A program made the translations under genes and the position numbers. A stretch of DNA of 48,010 bases from Sphingobium phenoxybenzoativorans (GTDB lineage: Bacteria; Pseudomonadota; Alphaproteobacteria; Sphingomonadales; Sphingomonadaceae): assembly GCF_001757355.1 (NCBI RefSeq), contig NZ_MINO01000027.1:1-48010 (forward strand), in the 5' to 3' direction. A model generated the notes under the pieces. It did no database searches. It was not told the origin of the DNA and saw only the letters and a program-made list of their open reading frames with translations. Positions 42,273-48,010 of this stretch are shown one piece after another; within the stretch, counting starts at the first letter, position 1, and every line of letters starts with the position of its first letter.

Positions 42273-42773
42273 ATGTCCGTAACCGATGACATATTTCGCA
42301 GAGCTCTGTCCTGCCTCGCGGCCGGCGTGAGCATCGTATCCACCCAGCGTGATGGGGACCGGCGGGGAGTGACCGCAACTGCCGTCTGCTCGGTCTCGGC
42401 GTCGCCGCCTACCATCCTCGCCTGTGTGAACACCGCGACCGGAACGTGTCAGATGATCAGGGAAACCGGCCTGTTCGCGGTCAATCTGCTGGCTCAGCAT
42501 CATCAGCCGGTAGCGGAAGTGTTCGCGGGCCGGAGCGGCCTGCAGGGTGACGACCGGTTCGAGCATGGTGATTGGACGGCGGGCGATGTCCACGGGCTGC
42601 CGATCCTCCAGACGGCACTTGCAGCGATCGAATGCCGAGTCGACCATCAGGTGCAGGCCGGCACCCATGTCGTATTCTTCGGCGTCATACAGGGCGTTTA
42701 TTTTGCGGACCATCCGCCGTTGCTGTTTCACGGCGGACGCTTCCACGCGCTTCCGGTCGCTGCCGCCGCCTGA
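42273..42773 (+). CDS. styB: Styrene monooxygenase, NADH:flavin reductase component
   Basis: A 166-residue flavin reductase of the HpaC/StyB fold. Family marks are FRRALSCLAAGVSIVSTQRDGDRRGVTATAVCSVSASPPTILACVN, FAVNLLAQHHQPVAEVFAG and LLFHGGRFH. It provides reduced FAD to StyA. GGGGAG before ATG 42273 sets the start; the frame is open far upstream but only over the end of styA. styC follows 39 bases on. Confidence 0.92.
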   Translation: MSVTDDIFRRALSCLAAGVSIVSTQRDGDRRGVTATAVCSVSASPPTILACVNTATGTCQMIRETGLFAVNLLAQHHQPVAEVFAGRSGLQGDDRFEHGDWTAGDVHGLPILQTALAAIECRVDHQVQAGTHVVFFGVIQGVYFADHPPLLFHGGRFHALPVAAAA

Positions 42774-42812
42774 GGTGAAGAACACCCGGGAAAACAATGA
42801 GGAGAGGATAAT

Positions 42813-43355
42813 ATGGCAACTTTGGCGTCCCGCTCGCAAGCATCGGCTTCCCCGACGGAAAAGGACGATGCATTCCATCGCGTTGCATTGCGCAATGTCA
42901 TGCTTGGCAACGGCGTGCTCATGATCTTCATGGCCCTGGTCGGAGGCCTCGGCCTGTGGATGTATCTGCTGGGCGGGATCTTCCCGCTCCCCGGCATCGA
43001 CTGGAAATTCCAGCTCCCCGGCTCGGCCGAAGGCTGGGCGCGCGCGCACACCGGACCCGTCATGAACGGGTTGATGGTGATCGCGGTCGCATTCATCCTG
43101 CCGCTCCTCTCCTTTACGCCGAAGCAGGCGCGCCTCTGGGGCTGGATCGTCGTTCTCGACGGCTGGTCGAACACCGGTTTCTATTTTTTCGGAAACTGGG
43201 CGCCGAACCGCGGCCTGTCATTTGGCCCCAACAAATGGGGCGATGCCAATATCTTCAGTTTCCTCGCGCTTGCCCCTGCTTATCTGTTCGGCGTCCTCGT
43301 GATGATCGCGCTGTTCATGATCGGGCTGCGCGCGATCCAGGATGCCCGGCGCTGA
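42813..43355 (+). CDS. styC: Styrene oxide isomerase, integral membrane
   Basis: A 180-residue hydrophobic protein with four predicted membrane helices (about 29-55, 82-100, 108-126, 148-172). The sequences RAHTGPVMNGLMVIAVAFILPLL and GWSNTGFYFFGNWAPNRGL are characteristic of StyC. It isomerises styrene oxide to phenylacetaldehyde in the membrane; recent work describes a haem-b cofactor, for which His79 (RAHTG) is my candidate ligand. The N-terminal 25 residues are longer and more polar than in the 169-residue relatives. Confidence 0.9.
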   Translation: MATLASRSQASASPTEKDDAFHRVALRNVMLGNGVLMIFMALVGGLGLWMYLLGGIFPLPGIDWKFQLPGSAEGWARAHTGPVMNGLMVIAVAFILPLLSFTPKQARLWGWIVVLDGWSNTGFYFFGNWAPNRGLSFGPNKWGDANIFSFLALAPAYLFGVLVMIALFMIGLRAIQDARR

Positions 43356-43423
43356 GTTGCCGGAACACTTATCCGAAGACGATTCAGTAGAGCGCAGCAC
43401 ATTGCGCCATGGGAGGATGATTT

Positions 43424-44137
43424 ATGAAGGCAAGGATCATGGCCGCGATCTGCGCGGTTTGCATTACGGCACCTGCGCTGGCCGACACGCCCGAGCCCGG
43501 TGCCGACGCGACGCCCCGAGCGGCCGACGCCCCCGCACCCCCGCCCGTTGCGGAAGAGGCACCGTTCAAGCACTGGTTCATCCGCGCCGGGCCGGCCGAA
43601 GTGATTTACGATGAGGGCGCCAAGATTTCTGTCGGGGGCCAGCAGGTCCCCGGAGCAAGCGTACGCGTCAAGAACAATTTCACCGGCGAGATCGAGGGCG
43701 GTTATTATTTCAACCCGAACGTTTCGGTATCCCTGACGGTCGGCGCACCGCCGACCGCCACGCTGTATGGCACCGGCCCCTTAGCCGGGCTCAAGCTGGG
43801 CAAGGTGACCTACGGTCCGGCCGTCGCCGCCGTTCAGTATCACATCACCAACTTTGGCAAGCATTTCCAGCCTTATCTGGGCTCCGGCATCAACTATACG
43901 ATCGTGCTCAAGAACCACGATGCGGCGGTTCAGAACCTGAAGGTCAAGAGCCCGGTAGGGGTTGTTCTCCAGGGTGGCATCGAGAGCTGGCTGAGCAACC
44001 GCTTGAGCCTTTTTGTCGATGCAAAGCAGATTTTCCTCAACACGACCGCTCGCGGTACGGTGGCGGGCGCGCCGGCGAGGGCCAACATCCGCATCAATCC
44101 GCTGATCGTGACAGGCGGTTTGAGCTTCCACTTCTGA
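43424..44137 (+). CDS. OmpW-family outer-membrane protein
   Basis: A 237-residue precursor. A signal peptide ends after ALA at about residue 20, then a proline- and alanine-rich linker (about 21-45) precedes an eight-stranded OmpW-like barrel with GYYFNPNVSVSLTVG, GPAVAAVQYHI and FQPYLGSGINYTIV, ending with the typical C-terminal Phe (SFHF). Members help hydrophobic compounds across the outer membrane (AlkL is one), so styrene uptake is plausible. Good AGGAGGA ribosome binding site. It follows styC by 68 bases and takes the place that other styrene operons give to StyE. Confidence 0.88.
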   Translation: MKARIMAAICAVCITAPALADTPEPGADATPRAADAPAPPPVAEEAPFKHWFIRAGPAEVIYDEGAKISVGGQQVPGASVRVKNNFTGEIEGGYYFNPNVSVSLTVGAPPTATLYGTGPLAGLKLGKVTYGPAVAAVQYHITNFGKHFQPYLGSGINYTIVLKNHDAAVQNLKVKSPVGVVLQGGIESWLSNRLSLFVDAKQIFLNTTARGTVAGAPARANIRINPLIVTGGLSFHF

Positions 44138-44182
44138 CAAGCGGGTTCGGCGCGGCGCAGTCAAAAGGATGGATAGGACATC

Positions 44183-44395
44183 ATGGTAGTCATTTCCTGT
44201 CCGAAATGTGGTCTACGGGGCTGCATAGCCTCTCCCCCCGAGTCTGCTGCGCCGAACGACAACGAAAATATGCGCGAGTTTCTCCCGCCCGAGGGATTTC
44301 GCAAGGTCCAGCTTGGATGGAGGGTCGGCACCTTGCGGCTATATTGCATGACCTGCGGGCTGCCGGCGGAAGCCTTGAATTCAAATCTCGGATGA
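44183..44395 (+). CDS. Small zinc-ribbon-like protein, unknown function
   Basis: A 70-residue frame. Cys6 and Cys9 (SCPKCG) pair with Cys55 and Cys58 (CMTCG), which would make a zinc ribbon around a 45-residue insert. GGATAGGA lies before ATG 44183. I do not recognise a named family. It follows ompW by 45 bases and may be the last gene of the styrene transcript, or the first gene of the mobile region. Its coding nature is plausible but unproven. Confidence 0.5.
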   Translation: MVVISCPKCGLRGCIASPPESAAPNDNENMREFLPPEGFRKVQLGWRVGTLRLYCMTCGLPAEALNSNLG

Positions 44396-44493
44396 GGTGA
44401 CCTCAGGGGCCTCTACGCTAGGCTCAGGATCTATCAAATCATTCGCGGAGATGAGGATCGGTTGATTCGATGACGGAGTTGGCAGGCCTTGCC

Positions 44494-45045
44494 ATGAGCG
44501 ATTTGATTCGGTTGTCGGAGGCGCAGATGTGCCGGATCAAGCCATATTTGCCGCTGTCGCATGGCGTGCCACGGGTAGACGACCGGCGGATCATCAGCGG
44601 CATGATCTTCGTCATCAGGAACGGCTTGCGATGGCGCGACGCGCCCGACGACTACGGTCCGTCGAAGACGATCTACAACCGCTTCGTCCGGTGGAGCCTG
44701 CTTGGCGTGCTCAACAAGATCTTCTCCGCCCTGTCGGCGCGGGGCGGCAAGCCCGACCAGCTGATGATCGATGCGACGCACCTGAAGGCGCATCGGACCG
44801 CCGCCAGCCTGCTCAAAAAGTGGCTGTTCGCAGACGTATCGAACGCACAAAAGGCGGCCTGAATTCCAAACGCCATGCCGTATGGGACGGCAACGGCAGG
44901 CCGCTGATCATGCCGATCAGCGAGGGGCAGGTGAGCGACTACAAGGGCGCCGCCCTCATGCTCGACGCCTTGCCCGCGCCAAAACGCTGCTCGGTAACCG
45001 AGGCTACGATCCCGACTGGTTCCGCACAGCGTCGCTGGGCGCGGC
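44494..45045 (+). pseudogene. IS5-type transposase remnant (frameshifted and truncated)
   Basis: The first frame (44494-44862) reads as an IS5/IS427-group orfA with MSDLIRLSEAQMCRIKPYLPLSHG, GMIFVIRNGLRWRDAP and the first catalytic Asp in MIDATHLKAHRTA. The rest continues in a second frame (RIERTKGGLNSKRHAVWDG, to about 44970) and then in a third (AKTLLGNRGYDPDWFRTA), where the second catalytic Asp of GDRGYD reads Asn. An AAAAAG stretch near 44814 may be the usual programmed frameshift of this group; the second shift and the lost Asp mean that the copy is dead. No terminal repeat could be found. Confidence 0.75.
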
Positions 45046-45054
45046 TGAGTAGTC

Positions 45055-45071
45055 CCGGGGCGCTGCCCCGG
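45055..45071. repeat. GC hairpin at the end of the IS5 remnant
   Basis: CCGGGGC-GCT-GCCCCGG is a perfect seven-base-pair stem with a three-base loop. It lies where the transposase remnant ends and no T-tract follows. It may be part of an old IS end or chance. Confidence 0.35.
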
Positions 45072-45422
45072 CGCCCATCGGACCTGATTCCGCCCAGCTT
45101 CCTCCACGCGCGAGCGCGTTCCGTGCAGCCGGTTCCCGGCGAAGCCACCGCTCCGGCTGCCCGTCTCGCATCTCAACCGTCATATGTCGACCACCACGGC
45201 GCTTCCTCAAGGAGCGCCGGGTCGGCTCCGAGACCAATCCACGCACCAGAAGAGCAAAATGAAGCAAGAAGCTCCATTTTTTGTCTCTCTATACGCTTAT
45301 CGATTGGTTCGGCACTTCATTGCCCCACCCATTGCGCGGCCAGCCGGATCACCTCATTCTTTGTCGACCCAAGCGTCACCACATGAGTCGTCCAGTCAAA
45401 GAAGTCTTCAGGATAAAAACCA
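45072..45422. other. Stretch without recognised gene
   Basis: No gene recognised. A 34-codon minus-strand frame ending at 45317 reads GFYPEDFFDWTTHVVTLGS then TKNEVIRLAAQWVGQ, which looks protein-like and could be the last part of a lost gene, but no start fits it and the plus-strand gene at 45423 overlaps where it would continue. The segment lies between two insertion-sequence remnants. Confidence 0.4.
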
Positions 45423-45665
45423 ATGGGGCATCCTATGTCCGACAATAAGTATCTGACTGTCGAGGAAGTGGTCGAACGCTATCGCGGGGCTGTCACTGTC
45501 AGCACGTTGGAGAGTTGGCGGGGAATGCGGATTGGCCCCGCGTTCATCAAGGTAGGGAAAGCTGTCCTGTACCCTGTCGAGGAATTGGACGTCTGGGACA
45601 AGAAGAACATGGTTGTCTGCAAGCCTTCCAAGGTGATCGGCCGGGCTCGCGTCACAGAGGTCTAA
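45423..45665 (+). CDS. Small helix-turn-helix (excisionase-like) protein
   Basis: An 80-residue protein: YLTVEEVVERYRGAVTVSTLESWRGMRIGPAFIKVGKAVLYPVEELDVWD. This is the MerR-like helix-turn-helix of excisionase and AlpA-type proteins (HTH_17), with the GPAFIKVGKAVLYP wing. AGGATAAAA precedes ATG 45423; ATG 45435 is an alternative. Such genes are often left by integrative elements, and the neighbours here are insertion sequences. DNA-binding role likely, target unknown. Confidence 0.7.
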   Translation: MGHPMSDNKYLTVEEVVERYRGAVTVSTLESWRGMRIGPAFIKVGKAVLYPVEELDVWDKKNMVVCKPSKVIGRARVTEV

Positions 45666-45824
45666 TAGCTCTTGCTCCCTACCGTTGACGAGCCGCGCAC
45701 GCGTCCCCAACAATAAAGGCCCCCACATCGAGCCCGATCGACAAGCCTGCCGGCGTGGCAAGCACTCCAAAACGAGGAACGCCGCGGACCAAGCAACTGT
45801 TGTCAGTCCCTCTGCGGCGTCAAG

Positions 45825-45843
45825 GTAACTGCTCACGGGGTTG
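45825..45843 (+). repeat. Left terminal inverted repeat of the IS66 element
   Basis: GTAACTGCTCACGGGGTTG; begins with GTAA as IS66 ends do. Perfect complement of 47237-47255. Confidence 0.88.
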
Positions 45844-45861
45844 GCTCGGGATCGAGGCGGA

Positions 45862-47189
45862 TCAGGCGATAGCGAAATTGCCGTCGACGGGATTGCGGAT
45901 GGCGCGGAGCGCGGATTGTCCGGAGAGACGGGCCGTTCCGGTCACAGAGCGATAGCCCGCATGAATCTGTGCATCCCATCCCGAGCGGAAGCCGTTGGTG
46001 ACCTTTCGAACACCACCGATGGGCAGATCTCTCTCTCGGAGATGTTGTTGGTTGCTGGGACCTCGCGGTTGGAGAGGAAGACGAAGAACTTCCCTCGCCA
46101 CGCTTTGATTTGTCTGAGGAGCGCCTGTCCGGCCGGATGGACGATCGGCATGCGCATCAACCGGGTAAGCACATTGTCGGCCTTGGCGGCATAGGTGGCC
46201 AGCATTGTGTCTTTCAGGCTGCTCCGTCGCTTGCCAATGCGGATGGCCCAACGCAGGTGATCGCGGACTTTCAGGGCAAAGGCCCCGTTGCCGCAGTCGA
46301 TGGCGTATTAAACATCGCGCAACACGTGGGCGAGGCGCACCGGGTGCGCTTTGCCCAGTTCCTGTTGACCGGCATAGCGATCAGAGATCTACACATCGGG
46401 CTGATGGCCGCCGAGCACCTACTCAGCGACGCTGCGTGCCGGCGTGGGGCGACTTGTGCGGGACGGCTTTGTCGGAGAGGAACACCCGCTGCCAATGGAT
46501 GACGCCGTTGATGCGGATCGTCGTCTCGTCCGATGCGATCACCCGCATGGTCAGCAACTTGTCGATCGCTTTGGTACACTGCCGCCCATGCGGCGCAAGA
46601 CATTGGCGATTGCCCCTTCGGAGATGACCAGACCGAACAACTCGTCGGCAAACCGGGCCAAGCGTTCAAAGCCTACATGGTGGCTGTGATGCAGATATGC
46701 GAGCAGCGAGCCGATCCCGGGGCCGAACAGCGTGCCCGGCGCCATCTCGGCAGGCGCCTCGGCGCGATATTCGCGGCAGCGGCCACCGAACAACTCGATG
46801 CGTGTGACGATCGGCCAGATCGCAGGCAAATCGATGTGATCATAGCGATGACGGCAGCGCTGGACCTGACCCGAAACATCGCTGTCGCAATGCCCGCAGG
46901 CCGTCGCCATGACCCGCTCGGTCTTATCCGGTGTCTCGGACAGAGGCCGGTGCCTGCCAACTCGCGAGGGGCGCTTGCCGTCCTTCGCCTTGCGGCCCTT
47001 ACTGCCACCCTTGCCGAAATCGTCCTTCGAGAGCGGGACGCGTGAGTTCTTCCACGTCTTGCGCGGCTTACCGACCGGCGCCTCCAGTTCCGAAATCCGA
47101 GCCGCCATCCGCTCGATCATCTCGTGCTGTGTAGGCAGCAGTGCGTTCCTCTCCGCCTCGGTCAGAACATGAAGCGGCGGCGGCGACAT
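45862..47189 (-). pseudogene. IS66-family transposase, disrupted by frameshifts
   Basis: The N-terminal frame (47189-46551) starts MSPPPLHVLTEAERNALLPT, then has the lysine/glycine-rich linker, the zinc-finger-like CGHCDSDVSGQVQRC and SLLAYLHHSHHVGFERLARF. It breaks at about 46560. The middle is spread over other frames. KADNVLTRLMRMPIVHPAGQALL and FFVFLSNREVPATNNISERE appear in the frame ending 45942, and VRKVTNGFRSGWDAQIHAGYRSVTGTARLSGQ in the frame ending 45862, all landmarks of IS66 C-termini. At least two frameshifts separate them, so no active product is expected. Confidence 0.85.
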
Positions 47190-47236
47190 GCTCAGGCTGA
47201 ATCAAATCCTGATTCCGGGCGCAACACCTTTTCTGG

Positions 47237-47255
47237 CAACCCCGTGAGCAGTTAC
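47237..47255 (-). repeat. Right terminal inverted repeat of the IS66 element
   Basis: CAACCCCGTGAGCAGTTAC, perfect complement of the left end at 45825-45843. Confidence 0.88.
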
Positions 47256-47358
47256 GCGTTAAGGTCGGAGGCCCTTGTCTTTTCCTCAAGGACTTGCTTA
47301 CAAAAATCCGGATACGGCACCGTATTTGCCTCACGCGTTGACGAAAGTTCGCGGACAG

Positions 47359-48010
47359 TGTTGATTGCCACTGAGATTTGACCCGGGATTTTCATCGAGA
47401 AGTGACCCGGGTGGTGGTTATGTCCCGCGGTGCGGGTTTGAGGTCAAGCGGGTGATTTTTCCTTTCTGGTTTTGGGTGCCGCCGAGCTGGCCCTGAACCG
47501 GAAGCTGTCATTGCCGGTCTCGAGGATGTGGCAGTGGTGAGTGAGGCGATCGAGCAGCGCGGTTGTCATCTTGGCATCGCCGAACACGCCTGCCCATTCG
47601 CTGAAGCTGAGGTTGGTGGTGATGACGACGCTGGTGCGCTCGTAAAGCTTGCTGAGCAGGTGGAAGAGAAGCGCGCCGCCTGACGGGCTGAACGGCAGGT
47701 ATCCCAACTCATCCAGGATGACGAGGTCGAGACGCAGAAGGCGCTCGGCAAGCTGACCTGCCTTGTTCAGGGCCTTTTCCTGCTCCAGCGCATTGACCAG
47801 ATCGACGGTGGCGAAGAAGCGGACCTTCTTGCGATGATGCTCGACGGCCTGCACACCAAGCGCGGTGGCAATGTGCGTCTTGCCGGTTCCGGGCCCACCG
47901 ATGAGCACCACGTTGTCGGCGCCATCGATGAACTCGCCGCGGTAGAGCTGGCGAACCATGGCTTCATTGACCTCGCTGGAAGCGAAGTCGAACCCGGCCA
48001 GGTCCTTGTA
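47359..48010 (-). mobile_element. One end of an IS21-family element (continues beyond window)
   Basis: The end begins TGTTGATTGCCACTGAGATT at 47359, the kind of terminus found in IS21-type elements, followed by repeated TTGACCCGGG / GTGACCCGGG words (about 47388 and 47412), as expected of the multiple terminal repeats of this family. istB lies just inside, reading towards this end. The other end and istA are outside the window. Confidence 0.8.
47444..48010 (-). CDS. istB: IS21-family transposition helper ATPase IstB (5' part outside window)
   Basis: 188 codons of an IstB/DnaC-like AAA+ ATPase; the frame is open to the window edge (upstream residues [25 protein letters not shown]). Walker A is [14 protein letters not shown], Walker B is [12 protein letters not shown], and the sensor region [45 protein letters not shown] is typical. 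It assists the IstA transposase. Length and frame give no sign of decay in the visible part, so this element may still be active. Confidence 0.9.
   Translation of the reverse strand, partial: YKDLAGFDFASSEVNEAMVRQLYRGEFIDGADNVVLIGGPGTGKTHIATALGVQAVEHHRKKVRFFATVDLVNALEQEKALNKAGQLAERLLRLDLVILDELGYLPFSPSGGALLFHLLSKLYERTSVVITTNLSFSEWAGVFGDAKMTTALLDRLTHHCHILETGNDSFRFRASSAAPKTRKEKSPA

Larger units (their letters stand above)
45825..47255. mobile_element. Complete IS66-family element (1,431 bp), transposase inactive
   Basis: Bounded by a perfect 19-base inverted repeat, GTAACTGCTCACGGGGTTG at 45825-45843 and its complement at 47237-47255. The flanking octamers are GCGTCAAG (45817-45824) and GCGTTAAG (47256-47263), an 8-bp target duplication with one change; IS66 elements make 8-bp duplications. 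The single transposase gene and the length under 1.7 kb agree with the ISBst12-like subgroup that lacks tnpA and tnpB. The transposase is frameshifted. Confidence 0.88.

Noticed and set aside
45408..45836. A 142-codon minus-strand frame opposite the small helix-turn-helix gene
   Set aside because: The plus-strand protein has a clear fold signature, and this frame does not resemble any family.
1..48010. CRISPR arrays, tRNA, rRNA, phage structural genes or restriction/defence systems
   Set aside because: I looked for regular short repeats, tRNA-like cloverleaf ends and the usual defence-gene motifs and saw none.

Overview
The window reads as a GC-rich alphaproteobacterial chromosome or large replicon segment, most likely from a sphingomonad. 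That is an inference from codon use, the style of the ben/cat, paa and sty clusters and their PaaR-type regulator; no rRNA or tRNA gene is present to prove it. It is an aromatic-catabolism region built from four metabolic blocks and a mobile-element edge.

Block 1 (1-8.9 kb, plus strand) is one tightly packed benzoate operon: catB (3' end only), catC, catA, benA, benB, benC, benD, pcaI, pcaJ, pcaF, pcaD, then the first 60 or so codons of a broken benzaldehyde-dehydrogenase-like gene. It carries benzoate through catechol, muconate, muconolactone, 3-oxoadipate enol-lactone and 3-oxoadipyl-CoA to succinyl-CoA plus acetyl-CoA. Between 8.9 and 13.6 kb lie a GMC oxidoreductase, a malic enzyme with a phosphotransacetylase-like tail, and two gene fragments, including the 3' end of an aryl-alcohol-type dehydrogenase. 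A former benzyl alcohol to benzoate entry route seems to have decayed here.

Block 2 (13.6-19.6 kb) is a redox and electrophile-stress group: two divergent HxlR regulator/quinone-reductase pairs with matching operator-like sequences, an HSL-type esterase, a TetR-SDR pair and a pirin. Block 3 (19.7-24.2 kb) is a LysR regulator divergent from an orphan operon of a 3-hydroxyacyl-CoA dehydrogenase, an oddly arranged CaiB/BaiF CoA-transferase and a YWTD beta-propeller; its substrate is unknown.

Block 4 (24.3-44.1 kb) is a complete styrene-to-central-metabolism route. styA, styB and styC give phenylacetaldehyde, the minus-strand aldehyde dehydrogenase gives phenylacetate, and a full paa set (paaK; paaABCDE; paaG, paaZ, paaF, paaH, paaJ, paaI) finishes the job, with an added Nudix hydrolase, an EthD-like small protein and an OmpW-like porin. 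The regulator is a TetR protein of the PaaR kind. Five 19-bp sites of one pattern (TGAMCGNYCGGTCGG-like) lie in front of paaR, paaA, paaH/paaG, the EthD-like/aldehyde dehydrogenase pair and styA. This suggests that one phenylacetyl-CoA-responsive repressor governs both the upper styrene and lower phenylacetate pathways. A LysR gene divergent from styA adds a second layer.

The right edge (44.4-48.0 kb) is insertion-sequence debris: a frameshifted IS5-type transposase, a small helix-turn-helix gene, a complete but dead IS66-type element with 19-bp inverted repeats and an 8-bp near-perfect target duplication, and one end of an IS21-type element with istB running off the window.
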